Assembly (NCBI GenBank): GCA_030066685.1
Contig: JASJBF010000039.1
Location: 50,251 to 114,250, forward strand
Reading direction: 5' to 3'
From: Kiloniellales bacterium
GTDB lineage: Bacteria; Pseudomonadota; Alphaproteobacteria; Kiloniellales; JAKSBE01
DNA: 64,000 bases
Shown: one piece after another, positions 1-8,918 of the stretch
Layout of the letters: each line of letters opens with the position of its first letter
How positions within the stretch are numbered: position 1 is the first letter of the stretch
Notes under the pieces: generated by a model
Told to the model about the DNA's origin: nothing
The model's database searches: none
What the model saw: the letters and a program-made list of their open reading frames with translations, nothing else
Made by a program: the position numbers and the translations under genes

Positions 1-1786
1 GATCGGCCGGATCGGGCATCGAAGGCATCGTAGCCTCGGGCTCTAGGGGGTCGAGCGCCTCCACCGGGCCCGACGCGGGCCATGCCGGAAGCTCGGGCGG
101 CCCGATGGCCGGCTCGGGCAAGGGCGGGTCGGGCAAGGGTGGCTCGGGCAAGGGTGGCTCGGGCAAGGGTGGCTCGGGGGCCGTCTCCGATGGGGGCTCC
201 GCCGCCACGCCGGCCCAGGTCTCCGCCCAGGTCTGGACGCCGGCCCCGCTGTGCGCCGTCGCGGCCGGTTCAGGGATCGGTTCGGGGATCGGTTCGGGGA
301 TCGGCGCCACGACCGGCTCGGGCGTCGGCTCGGGCGTCGGGGCCACCGGCGGATCGGAGGGCCGGCCCGCCGGCCCCAGGGGGATGTCCGCCTTTGGCCT
401 GCCCTCGGCGCCCGCGTCCGGGGATTCCGCCGGAGCGGCCGGCGCCGGCTCCATCGACGCATCGCAGGGGACCGCGCCCGGCACCACGGCGCCGGGCTCG
501 ACCTCGGCCGCGGGGACCGGCTCGGCCGCGCCCGAGGGAGGCTGCGGGCCGCTGCGGCGCAGCTCCGGCACGACGGTGGGGGCCGGCATCACCGCGGCGA
601 AGGCCGTATGGTCCTGCGCGCGGGCCGCCTTCGGTGGCTCGGGGGGCTGCGGCTGGGGATCGGGCGGCGCCGCGGCCTCAGGCCTTACCGGCCCGGAGAC
701 GGCCGGCGGCGCGGTGGCCGTTTCCGGGGCAGAGCCAGCGTCCGGAACCAGGATCCCGGAAGCCCGAGGCTCCGGAGCCGGAGTCTCGGGAGACTGAAGT
801 TCCGGCACCTGGAAGTCCGGCACCTCGAACTCCGGGACCGGGGGCGCCGGAACGACGGCCGCGGGGAGCGCAGTCGGCGCCGAAGGCTCGTCACGCCGGG
901 GCGCGGGCGCCGGGCCTGCGCTCTCTGGCGCCGCCTCGAGAGTCTCGGAGGTTTCCGGCCTTGTGGCCTCAGCCGGCTCTTCCGCCTCGGGCAGGCCCGT
1001 TGCCCGCGCTTCGGCAGGCGGCGGGGTCGTCGCTTCGGCCTTGGCCGGGAAGTCGGGCAGGGCGGACGCAACCTTCTTCACCAGGTCGGCCGCAGAGCAG
1101 GGCTCCTCGGCAGGCGCCGCCGCGGGGGCCGGCGCCGATACCACGCCCTGGGCCTCCAGGTCCTGCAGGATCTCCTGGACCGGGAACTCGGGTTCCGGCG
1201 CCGCGCCGTGCGGCGCGGGCCTCGGCTCACTGGGTGCCGGCCCGGTCGCGATCCCCCCGGCCCGAGCCGGCGCCCGGGCCGAGCGGTCTCCGGCCGGTTC
1301 TCGCTGGGCCGGCTCTTTCCGGACTTGCTCGGGCTGGGCGGGGCAGGCCGCCAGGCCGTCGTCGCTGGGCAGCGCCGGCGCCTCGCCGAGCTCGGTCAGG
1401 GCCTGGGCCAAGTAGTCGCCCGGCAGCAGGCTGCCGTCGGGCATCAGCAGGTGCAGGGTCGGATGGGTCTCGGCGATGCCGACGAAGCCTTGGAACACAA
1501 CCTCGCCGCCGTTGTCGAAGCACAGCACCATGTCGTCGCCGCGGCGCCCGAGCGCAGGCAGGCCGAGGTCGAAGCTGAGCTTGACGAAGAGCTGCGGGTA
1601 GATCGGGTAGACCTGCCTGCGCCCGGCCGGCGGCACCTCGACCCCGTAGAGGCTGAGGTGCGCCGCGGCCCCGGCTTCGGCCTCCGCCCTGCCGTCGGCG
1701 GAGACCCGGCCCGCCGCACGGCCCCCGGGGGCGGGCCCGGCAGCGGGCGCCGGCCCTTTCTCGGCGGGACTGAGTCCCTCTGCCAT
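1..1786 (-). CDS. N-terminal part of a large adhesin-like, Pro/Glu-rich protein (cut by window edge)
   Basis: The gene starts at ATG 1786 and stays open to the left edge, so about 595 residues are visible and the stop lies outside. Residues about 43-130 form a compact hydrophobic module (VYPIYPQLFVKLSFDL, MVLCFDNGGEVVFQGFV, LHLLMPDGSLLPG) resembling the N-terminal module of giant alphaproteobacterial RTX/cadherin-type surface proteins (BapA-prefix like); that link is from memory of the family. The rest is low-complexity Ala/Pro/Glu sequence with short tandem peptides such as EPPLP and EPIP. There is no N-terminal Sec signal, which would suit type I secretion by a C-terminal signal outside the window. 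The frame is supported by the in-frame peptide repeats at the far left and the conserved module at the right. The downstream domains are unknown. Confidence 0.65.
   Translation of the reverse strand, partial: MAEGLSPAEKGPAPAAGPAPGGRAAGRVSADGRAEAEAGAAAHLSLYGVEVPPAGRRQVYPIYPQLFVKLSFDLGLPALGRRGDDMVLCFDNGGEVVFQGFVGIAETHPTLHLLMPDGSLLPGDYLAQALTELGEAPALPSDDGLAACPAQPEQVRKEPAQREPAGDRSARAPARAGGIATGPAPSEPRPAPHGAAPEPEFPVQEILQDLEAQGVVSAPAPAAAPAEEPCSAADLVKKVASALPDFPAKAEATTPPPAEARATGLPEAEEPAEATRPETSETLEAAPESAGPAPAPRRDEPSAPTALPAAVVPAPPVPEFEVPDFQVPELQSPETPAPEPRASGILVPDAGSAPETATAPPAVSGPVRPEAAAPPDPQPQPPEPPKAARAQDHTAFAAVMPAPTVVPELRRSGPQPPSGAAEPVPAAEVEPGAVVPGAVPCDASMEPAPAAPAESPDAGAEGRPKADIPLGPAGRPSDPPVAPTPEPTPEPVVAPIPEPIPEPIPEPAATAHSGAGVQTWAETWAGVAAEPPSETAPEPPLPEPPLPEPPLPDPPLPEPAIGPPELPAWPASGPVEALDPLEPEATMPSMPDPAD
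111..178. repeat. 15-bp tandem repeat inside the adhesin-like gene
   Basis: Four and a half units of GGCTCGGGCAAGGGT-like sequence. On the minus strand they encode repeated LPEPP peptides, so they are coding repeats in a proline-rich linker and prone to slippage. Confidence 0.85.
267..302. repeat. 12-bp tandem repeat inside the adhesin-like gene
   Basis: Three units of GGTTCGGGGATC (the first with one change). They encode EPIP peptides on the minus strand. Confidence 0.8.
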
Positions 1787-1873
1787 ACCTGGCTCTCCGC
1801 TGGGCGTGAAGACTGAGAATCCGGGCCGCAGGCTAGGTCAAGGCCCTGAAAAATCCTTTAAGGCAAAGATCCC

Positions 1874-2635
1874 TTAAGGCTGGGCCGGATTAACCTTCGG
1901 AGGCGGCGCTTCGGCCAGCAACCGGTCCAGGCGCTGGGCGTTGCGCGGCGCCCAATCGGCCTCGTCGGTGTTATCGAAGAAGACATAGACGTCACGGCCC
2001 AGGGCCAGCTGCGCCCGCAGCCAGCCCGCCCAATCGGCCAGCTCCGCCTCGCCGTAGCAACCCCGATAGCGCGCCAAACGGCCGTGCAAGCGGACATAGG
2101 TGAAGTCTGCGGTCACCACCCGCGGCCCGCGCAGCTCGGCCAGCTCGAAGGGGCAGAAGGCGGCGCCGTGGGCTTCCAGGACGGCGTAGACCTCGGTGCA
2201 ATGCCAGGAGGGATCGCGGAACTCGACGGCGACCCGCCGGCCGCGCGGCAGGCCGCCGAGGAAGGCATCCAGGCGCTGGGGATCGGCCCCGAAGCGCGGC
2301 GGCAGCTGAAACAGCACCGGTCCCAGCTTGTCCTCCAAAGCCTCGAGCCGCGCGAAGAAGGCGTCGAGCAACTCTCCGCAATCCCGCAGGCGCCGGAAGT
2401 GCGTGATCGCCCGCCAGGCCTTGGCGGCGAAGCGGAAGTCGGGCGGGGTCCGCGCCGCCCAGGTCTTGAGCTGGTCCTCCCGCGGCAGCCGATAGAAGCT
2501 GGCGTTAAGCTCGACGCAGCGCAGGACCCCGGCGTAGAAGCCCAGCCATTCGCCCGGCTTCAGGGCCTTCGGATAGAAGCCCTCCCGCCAGTTCCGGTAG
2601 CTCCACCCGGAGGTGCCGATCCAATGCCGCGCCAT
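1874..2635 (-). CDS. DUF72 domain protein (YecE family)
   Basis: A 253-residue protein filled by one DUF72 domain, a TIM-barrel-like family of unknown biochemical role. Recognisable parts are the N-terminal IGTSGWSYRNWREGFYP, the ELNASFYRLP segment, FRFAAKAWRAITH, GPVLFQLPPRF, AVEFRDPSWH and the C-terminal VYVFFDNTDEADWAPRNA. The reading frame is open to 2731, but the family begins at MARHWIGTSG, so ATG 2635 is chosen; a GGTGGAG lies 11 bases upstream. It is divergent from the CYTH-CHAD gene, with a comparatively A+T-rich 236-bp gap between them. The function is not known. Confidence 0.9.
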   Translation of the reverse strand: MARHWIGTSGWSYRNWREGFYPKALKPGEWLGFYAGVLRCVELNASFYRLPREDQLKTWAARTPPDFRFAAKAWRAITHFRRLRDCGELLDAFFARLEALEDKLGPVLFQLPPRFGADPQRLDAFLGGLPRGRRVAVEFRDPSWHCTEVYAVLEAHGAAFCPFELAELRGPRVVTADFTYVRLHGRLARYRGCYGEAELADWAGWLRAQLALGRDVYVFFDNTDEADWAPRNAQRLDRLLAEAPPPKVNPAQP

Positions 2636-2871
2636 ACGTGAGACGGCTCCACCCGATCCGGGGACCCGAAAGCCGAGACCGATAAGCAGAAATACAGTAG
2701 TCGATTCGCCTTCTAGAGGTCCCCGCTGCACGATTCGGATAGCTGTAATGGCCGATTTGTAATAGAAATGACAAATATGGCGGCGCTTCCTTGAGGCAGA
2801 TCAATCCATTCACTAGCTACAGAGGCGAGAATGGAACCCGGCGCTGCGCACGGAGGGTTGGGGAGGCCCCT

Positions 2872-4506
2872 GTGTCGGAAACACACACATCATCGCTTCA
2901 GGCCGCCTCTGAAGGCGCGGGGCTTTCCGCTCCGTCGCGAACCCAGGACAAGAAGCCGAACCAGGAGGTCGAGCTCAAGCTGACCGCTGAGCGCGAACAG
3001 CTGAACGAAGCCTGGGCGAGCCGCCTGCTGGCGACCCGGGCCGGAGGCGAAGCGGTCCGCCAGCTTGAGACCGTCTACTACGACACCGCCGACCAGCGCC
3101 TGCGCCGCCGTGGGCTGGCCCTGAGGGTCCGGAAGGACGGATCGCGCTTCATCCAGACCGTGAAGACCGAGGCCAACGGCGCCGCCGGACTGATAACACG
3201 CGGCGAGTTCTCCTGCGCCGTGCCGTCGGCCAAGCCCGACCTGAAGCGGATCGAGGATCCGGAGTTGAAGCGGCACATGGGCCTGATCCTGGCGGCCGAG
3301 CTGGAGCCGGTCTTCACCACCCGGGTCGAGCGCCGGAGCCGCAAGCTGCGCCGCGGCGGACGCAACCTGCCCAAGGCCGTGATCGAAATCGCCCTGGACG
3401 ATGGCGAGGTGGTCACCGAGTCCGGCCGGCGGCGCCTCGCCGAACTGGAGCTCGAGCTGCTCGAGGGCGCCCCCGAGGTGCTTTACGACCTGGCGCGCAA
3501 GCTGGTCGGCGAGACACCACTTGCCTTGCAGACGGTCACCAAGTCGGACTGGGGCTATGCCCTCGCCCGCGGCGAGACCCCGAAGTGGGTCCGGGCGGCC
3601 GACCCGGATTTCCCGGCGGACATCACCCTGGACCGCGCCCTGGACGGCATCTTCCGCAGCTGCATCCGCCATTGGCTGGCCAACCATGCGCCGGTCCTGG
3701 AAGACGACGACCCGGAAGGGGTGCATCAGCTCAGGGTCGCGCTGCGGCGCTTGAGGTCGGCGCTCTCGGTCTTCAAGTTGATTCTGCCGCCCGAGGACGC
3801 CGCCTGGATCAACCAGGAGGCGCGCTGGCTGATCCAGAGCCTGGGCCCGGCACGCGACTGGGACGTCTTCCTGACCGAGCTGATGCCGCCGCTGCAGGCG
3901 GCGCGGCCGGACAGCGGCGACCTCGCGGTCCTGACCGCCGCGGCCGAGGACGCCCGCAAGCTGGGCTACCAGCGCGCCCGCAAGGCGCTGCGCTCGGGAC
4001 GCTATACCGCCTTCGTGCTGGACCTGGAGCGCTGGACCGAGGCCGGCGGCTGGCACGACGGCGACGGCAACGGCCGCTTCGAGGAGCCGCTCTCCGACTA
4101 CGCCTGCCGGCTCCTGCGCAAGCGTCACAAGCGGGTCCTGAAGGAGGGTCGCGACTTCGAGCATCTATCCGACGAGAAGCGCCACGAGCTGCGTATCACC
4201 CTGAAGAAGCTGCGCTACACCTGCGAGTTCTTCGCCTCCCTCTATCCGAAGGACAAGACCCGGCCCTACGTCAGGGCCCTGAAGTCGCTGCAGGACGAGC
4301 TGGGCCACCTGAACGACGTGGTGGTCGCGGAGGACCTGCTCGACAGCCTCCACGGCGGCGGCGACGGCAGCAACACGGCCGCGCTCCGCGCCGCGGCCGG
4401 CATGGTGATCGGCTGGTACAGCAGCGCCATCGACGCCTCGCGCCCGGCGATGGTGCGGCGCTGGGACGAGTTCGCCGCAAGCGATCCCTTCTGGACCCGG
4501 GGCTGA
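2872..4506 (+). CDS. CYTH and CHAD domain protein (polyphosphate-associated)
   Basis: A 544-residue two-domain protein. An N-terminal CYTH domain (about residues 25-230) carries the ExExK signature as EVELKL and further acidic/basic strands typical of triphosphate tunnel enzymes. A C-terminal CHAD domain (about 245-530) is all-helical with conserved basic pairs such as HQLRVALRRLRSAL and HELRITLKKLRYTCEFF. CHAD domains bind inorganic polyphosphate and localise to polyphosphate granules; CYTH domains hydrolyse or bind triphosphates. GTG 2872 is preferred over the upstream ATG 2791 because GGGGAGG lies five bases before it. A ParA gene follows after 17 bp, suggesting one operon. Confidence 0.9.
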   Translation: MSETHTSSLQAASEGAGLSAPSRTQDKKPNQEVELKLTAEREQLNEAWASRLLATRAGGEAVRQLETVYYDTADQRLRRRGLALRVRKDGSRFIQTVKTEANGAAGLITRGEFSCAVPSAKPDLKRIEDPELKRHMGLILAAELEPVFTTRVERRSRKLRRGGRNLPKAVIEIALDDGEVVTESGRRRLAELELELLEGAPEVLYDLARKLVGETPLALQTVTKSDWGYALARGETPKWVRAADPDFPADITLDRALDGIFRSCIRHWLANHAPVLEDDDPEGVHQLRVALRRLRSALSVFKLILPPEDAAWINQEARWLIQSLGPARDWDVFLTELMPPLQAARPDSGDLAVLTAAAEDARKLGYQRARKALRSGRYTAFVLDLERWTEAGGWHDGDGNGRFEEPLSDYACRLLRKRHKRVLKEGRDFEHLSDEKRHELRITLKKLRYTCEFFASLYPKDKTRPYVRALKSLQDELGHLNDVVVAEDLLDSLHGGGDGSNTAALRAAAGMVIGWYSSAIDASRPAMVRRWDEFAASDPFWTRG

Positions 4507-4523
4507 GGGGGGCGGACGAGAGC

Positions 4524-5195
4524 ATGATCTCCGTCCTGGTTGCTAACTCCAAGGGTGGCTGCGGCAAGACCACAATCGCGACCAACCTGGCCGCTGCCTT
4601 CGCCGCCGGGGGCCTGCCGACGGCCCTGGCCGACACCGACCGCCAGCGCTCCAGCCTCGGCTGGCTGGAGTCGCGCCCTGAGACGGCCGCATCGATCGCC
4701 GGTCTCGACTGGGTCAAGTCGATGAAGAAGCCGCCCAAGCGCACCGAGCGGCTGATCATCGATTCCCCCGCGGCCGTAACCGGCAAGGAGGCCAAGGAAC
4801 TGGTGGCCATGGCCGACGTCATCGTCGTGCCGGTTCTGGCCTCGGCCTTCGACCAGGGCGCGACCCGCGAATTCCTGGACAAGGTCCGCGAGTTCAAGGC
4901 GATCCGCAAGAACCGCAAGCCGCTGGCCCTGGTCCGCAACCGGGTGCGCAGCGGCAGCCGCGCCGCCGCGCGCCTGGACATGTTCCTGATGGAGCTGGAG
5001 ACCCGCGACGTCGGCTGGCTGCCGGACCGCGCGATCTACAACGAGATGGCCTGGCGCGGCATGAGCATCTTCGACCTCGACAGCCTGCAGGCCGAGACCT
5101 TGCAGCGGGACTGGGTCCCTCTGATCCGCTACATCGAGAACGAGGGCTTCGCCTTCGAGGACGGCCTCCTCGACGAGGGCGCCGTCCCCAACTAA
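4524..5195 (+). CDS. ParA-family partition ATPase
   Basis: A 223-residue MinD/ParA-type ATPase with the deviant Walker A KGGCGKTT at residues about 10-17 (signature lysine KGG), a Walker A' region around LADTDRQRSS and a hydrophobic Walker B strand RLIIDSPAA. It is short, has no N-terminal DNA-binding domain, and no ParB gene is next to it, so it is more like the orphan ParA proteins that position cargo than a plasmid partition ATPase. ATG 4524 follows the CYTH-CHAD stop by 17 bp, so the two are probably co-transcribed. The cargo is unknown; a polyphosphate body is a reasonable guess from the neighbour. Confidence 0.88.
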   Translation: MISVLVANSKGGCGKTTIATNLAAAFAAGGLPTALADTDRQRSSLGWLESRPETAASIAGLDWVKSMKKPPKRTERLIIDSPAAVTGKEAKELVAMADVIVVPVLASAFDQGATREFLDKVREFKAIRKNRKPLALVRNRVRSGSRAAARLDMFLMELETRDVGWLPDRAIYNEMAWRGMSIFDLDSLQAETLQRDWVPLIRYIENEGFAFEDGLLDEGAVPN

Positions 5196-5226
5196 CGCCG
5201 CCGGCTTTCGGGCAACGCAGGCGCCG

Positions 5227-7698
5227 TCAGCCGCGGCTGCGCTGCGCCCGGGGTTCCGCGTCCAGAGCGGGTTGCTCCGCCTCCCTTTCCAAGCCGTCGG
5301 TCCAGGCGACCACCTCGTCGATGCGGGCCAGGGCTTCCGCGCCGGCGACTTCCGCGGCCCCGACCATCGGCCTGGCCTTGGCCGGCAGCCGGCCGGCCGC
5401 GCCCTGCCTTAGAAGCTGCAAGGCGCCGAGGATCGAGGCCAGCGCCGGCCGCAGCTCGCCGTCCAGGACGGCCTTCAGGTGGGCGCGGAGGCCGTCCAGC
5501 TCCCCCGCCCCGCTGACGTCGCGGATCACCCCGATGAAGAAGCGACGGCCGCCGAGAACGACCTCGCCGAGCGAGAGCTCGATCGGCAGGATCGAGCCGT
5601 CGCGCCGCTGCGCGGTCAGCTTGCGGATCGGCCCGGCCGGCTTGGCGTGGTCCTTGGACAGGTAGCGCCGGATATAGCCGTCGTGCTCGCTGCGGTAGGG
5701 CTCCGGCATCAGGACCTTGACGTTCTTGCCGAGCAGCTCCCGCGCCTCGTAGCCGAGCAGGCGTTCCGCGGCCGGGTTCAGGCGCTCGATCGTGCCGAGC
5801 CAGTCGATCATGACGATCGCGTCCTCGGCCATCTCGAAGATCGCTCGCGCCTGCGTCTCGCTCTCCCGGAACGAAGCCTCCACCGCCCGGCGCAGGCCGA
5901 CCTCGCGGGCCAGCTCGGCGTTGGAGCGCTCCAGCTCCCGGGCCTGCTGCTGGAGGCGCGCCTCGCGACCCTTCAGCTCGGTGATGTCGGTGCGGATGCC
6001 GACGACGCCGCCGTCCTCGGTCCGCCGCTCCTCGATCCGCAGCCAGCGCCCGTCGCCCAGCTGCTGCTCCAGTGGCGCCCCGGGGTCCCGATGCAGGGCC
6101 ATGCGCTCTCGGACGAAGTCCTCGACCCGGCCCAGGGCCTCGGCGTACTGGCCCCGCTCGGCACCATAGCGGATGATTTCCTCGAAGCGGGCGCCGGTTT
6201 CGATCGCCGCGGCGCACTCTGCGTAGATCTCCGCGTACTTGCTGTTGGAGACGACCAGACGGTCCTCGGCGTCGAAAAGCGCGAAGCCCTCCGATATCGA
6301 CTCGATCGCGGTCCGCAGGCGGCGCTCGGCCTCGGCCTGATCGGTCTGCGCCTTCTTGAGGTCGGCGATGTCGAGGGCGACGTAGATGATCGCGTCCGGC
6401 TCGCCCTCCTCGCTGCCCAGGGGCGAGGCGGAGACCGCGATCGGCAGCCAAGCCCCCCGGCCGGCCAGGCAGACCGCCTCGAGAAACTGCACCCGCTCCT
6501 CGATCTTCGTCGGATCCAGCGCGGCGACTTCGCTGCCGGTCTGGCCGTCGCGCAGGACGTCGAGGATCTGGCGCCCGCGCAGCTCCGCCTCGGGCATCGC
6601 CAGCAGCTCCCGCGCCGCGCGGTTGGCCGCCCGGATCCGACCCTGCCGGTCGGTGACCAGCACCAGCTCTGCCATCGAGTTGAGGATGTTGTCGACCCGG
6701 TCGCGCGACATGGTGGTCTGCTCCAGGCGCGCGATCATGCCGTTGAAGGACTCCGCCAGGCGCTGGAACTCCCTGGACCGGAAGGACGAGACGCGGCGGC
6801 TGAGGTCGCCAGCGCGGCCGAAGCCCTGGATCTGGTCGATGAAGCCGAGCAGCGGGCGGGTCGCCAGCAGGGCGGCCAAGAGGATTCCCCCGACCAGGGC
6901 CAGGATGCTGACCACGATCGCGACCAGCATGATCTTCTCGACCTGATCGACGGTCTTGAAGGCCGAGGCCCGCTCGGCGACGGTGATCACCGAGACGCCG
7001 GCCTGGCGCGGCACCTGCGCTTCAGCCCGGACCCAGCCGCCGAGCGGGACATCGACGATCTCGTCCCATTGGTTCGTCAGCTCGGGGATCGACGAGAACA
7101 GCACGAAGCCGGATTCGTGCACGACGATGGTGTTCGTCATCGAGGACGCGGCGGCGAAGAAGCTTCCCAGGTTGCTGCCGAGGTACTCCACGACCAGGCT
7201 GCCCTCCGGCAGGCCCTCGTAGATCACTGGCACGGCGATGATCAGGCCCGAAGGTGCCAGCCTGATCGCATCCTGTCCCTCCATGACGCCGGGAAGCCAG
7301 TCCGCGCCCTGGTAGGAGATGTTGCGCCCGGTCGAGGCGATTGCCCGGCCCCGGTAGTCGGTCAGGGTGATGATCGCCCCCCTCGGCCCCGGCATGCGCA
7401 GGGACCGGAAGAAGGTGCCGAGGTAGCTCTCGCGCTGGATCGTGTCGACCAGGCTGTTGACCAAAAGGTCGTTGGCGGCGAGCACACGCGCGGCGTCTTG
7501 CAGGATCGCGATCTCGGTCGCGATGGCGTCGGCGCGGTGGTCCGCGTCGCGGCGCAGACCACCGCGGACCTCGTCCTCGACCGTCGCCCGGGTGATCTCG
7601 GCGGCGCCGTACCAGACCGCCAGGAGCAGCAGGATCGAAACCGGCAGGACTCGCCACAGGACCTGGCCGAGCAGGCCCCTGCGCGGCGCCGTCGTCAT
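5227..7698 (-). CDS. Membrane PAS-repeat sensor with degenerate histidine-kinase DHp and no ATPase domain
   Basis: An 823-residue protein. A transmembrane helix lies at about 14-33, a periplasmic sensor of roughly 220 residues follows, then a second helix at about 256-280, a HAMP linker, and three PAS domains (about 340-455, 465-580, 620-735; the last has ERLNPAAERLLGYEARELLG and a PAC-like stretch). The C-terminus from residue 744 reads VLDGELRPALASILGALQLL, which lines up with the HisKA helix S-HELRTPL-TSI-GAL, but the phospho-accepting His is Gly747, and the protein ends about 75 residues later with no HATPase domain. Its ATG overlaps the TGA of the binding-protein gene upstream (ATGA), so the two are made together. 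It probably signals by protein contact rather than phosphorylation. Confidence 0.88.
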   Translation of the reverse strand: MTTAPRRGLLGQVLWRVLPVSILLLLAVWYGAAEITRATVEDEVRGGLRRDADHRADAIATEIAILQDAARVLAANDLLVNSLVDTIQRESYLGTFFRSLRMPGPRGAIITLTDYRGRAIASTGRNISYQGADWLPGVMEGQDAIRLAPSGLIIAVPVIYEGLPEGSLVVEYLGSNLGSFFAAASSMTNTIVVHESGFVLFSSIPELTNQWDEIVDVPLGGWVRAEAQVPRQAGVSVITVAERASAFKTVDQVEKIMLVAIVVSILALVGGILLAALLATRPLLGFIDQIQGFGRAGDLSRRVSSFRSREFQRLAESFNGMIARLEQTTMSRDRVDNILNSMAELVLVTDRQGRIRAANRAARELLAMPEAELRGRQILDVLRDGQTGSEVAALDPTKIEERVQFLEAVCLAGRGAWLPIAVSASPLGSEEGEPDAIIYVALDIADLKKAQTDQAEAERRLRTAIESISEGFALFDAEDRLVVSNSKYAEIYAECAAAIETGARFEEIIRYGAERGQYAEALGRVEDFVRERMALHRDPGAPLEQQLGDGRWLRIEERRTEDGGVVGIRTDITELKGREARLQQQARELERSNAELAREVGLRRAVEASFRESETQARAIFEMAEDAIVMIDWLGTIERLNPAAERLLGYEARELLGKNVKVLMPEPYRSEHDGYIRRYLSKDHAKPAGPIRKLTAQRRDGSILPIELSLGEVVLGGRRFFIGVIRDVSGAGELDGLRAHLKAVLDGELRPALASILGALQLLRQGAAGRLPAKARPMVGAAEVAGAEALARIDEVVAWTDGLEREAEQPALDAEPRAQRSRG

Positions 7699-8918
7699 GG
7701 GGCCCCGATCGGGACGATGGCGCCCCGGGCGTCATAGCGGCAAAGGCGGAAGTCGCCGGCGTCCAGCGCGTCGTGGCGTTCCGGCGTGAAGGCCGGATCG
7801 TAGTCGCGCATCAGGCCCTCGTAGCGGCCGAGCCGCTCAAGGCTGCGGCGCACCGCCGCCCGCTCCGCGGTCCCGGCGCGCTCGATCGCGCGGCCGAGCA
7901 GCTGGACCAGGTCGTAGGCGTGGGCGGTCCCGACCGGCGAGATCACGTCGGCGGGCGAGCGGCAGCCGCCGAAGCGCCCGCAATAGGCCTCGTAGAGCCG
8001 CGCCGCGCGCGCGGGAAAGGGCGGATCGAAGAAGGAGAAGGTCTGCAGGAAGGACAGGTCGACCTTGCTCAGGTCCGCGCCGGCCTGGGTGAAGAAGTCG
8101 CCCCCTGTGATGCCCCAGTGCGAGATGATCGGCAGGCGCGCGGCCTCGGGCCGGCTTGCCACCTCGCGGACCGCGACCAGACCGTCGACCGGGTTGGCGA
8201 CCAGCATGATGACCTCGGCGCCGGCGGCGCGCAGGGCGTCGACCTGCGCGCTCATGTCGCGCTCGCCGCTGTTGAACCAGGCGACGGCGGCCGGCTGCAG
8301 GCCCTGGCGGGCCAGGGCCTCGCGCATGGCGGTCTCGTTCGATCGGCCCCAGCCGGTACGCCAGAGCAGCAGACCCAGGCGCTCGAAGCCGCGGTCGCGG
8401 GCCGCCTTGACCAGGAAGCCGCCGGCGTGCTCGTCGCGGACCGAGACCCGGAACACGAAGTTGGGATCGTAGCCGTTGGAGACCACCGGCGTACCGGCGG
8501 CCCAGGGGCCGAGGTAGAGCAGGCCGTGGCGATGGATCGTCTCCAGCTCCGCCAGGGCGACCGGTGTGTGGATGCCGCCGACGACCGCGATCAGGTCCTC
8601 CATCGCGGCGAAGGCCTCGATGTTGTCGCGGCCGCGCGCCGGGGTGCCGCGGTGGTCGCGCACCACCAGCGAGAGCGGCCGGCCGAGCACGCCGCCCCGG
8701 GCGTTGATGTCCTCGATCGCCAGAACCAGGCCGCGGCGGATCGCCTCGCCGCTCTGGGCCGCGCCCTTCGACATATCGGCGTCGAGTCCGATCACGATGG
8801 GATCCGCCGTCGGATCGACGGCCGCGGATTGCGTCTCCGCCCGGGCCGATCCGACAGCCAGGCAGAGGGCCAGGGCGGCCGGCCCTGCGAAGGCGAGGTA
8901 AGCGCTTTTTCCTGTCAC
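7695..8918 (-). CDS. Periplasmic ligand-binding protein, Leu/Ile/Val-binding (type I) family
   Basis: A 407-residue protein with a signal peptide (hydrophobic run to AVGSARA, cut near residue 27) and a type I periplasmic binding fold: IVIGLDADMSKGAAQSGEAI at the N-terminus, GGVLGRPLSLVVRDHRG, and AVVGGIHTPVALAELE. This family delivers branched amino acids, amides or aromatic acids to ABC permeases, but no permease or ATPase gene is adjacent. Instead its stop overlaps the start of the PAS sensor gene by four bases, implying that it presents its ligand to that sensor. The ligand cannot be told from sequence. Confidence 0.88.
   Translation of the reverse strand: MTGKSAYLAFAGPAALALCLAVGSARAETQSAAVDPTADPIVIGLDADMSKGAAQSGEAIRRGLVLAIEDINARGGVLGRPLSLVVRDHRGTPARGRDNIEAFAAMEDLIAVVGGIHTPVALAELETIHRHGLLYLGPWAAGTPVVSNGYDPNFVFRVSVRDEHAGGFLVKAARDRGFERLGLLLWRTGWGRSNETAMREALARQGLQPAAVAWFNSGERDMSAQVDALRAAGAEVIMLVANPVDGLVAVREVASRPEAARLPIISHWGITGGDFFTQAGADLSKVDLSFLQTFSFFDPPFPARAARLYEAYCGRFGGCRSPADVISPVGTAHAYDLVQLLGRAIERAGTAERAAVRRSLERLGRYEGLMRDYDPAFTPERHDALDAGDFRLCRYDARGAIVPIGAP

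Noticed and set aside
111..302. CRISPR-like tandem repeats
   Set aside because: Unit lengths of 15 and 12 bp without spacers; they are in-frame coding repeats.
251..1816. A rightward Arg-rich frame of 521 codons
   Set aside because: The opposite strand has a conserved N-terminal module and sensible Pro/Glu repeats, while this frame is an arginine-rich artefact.
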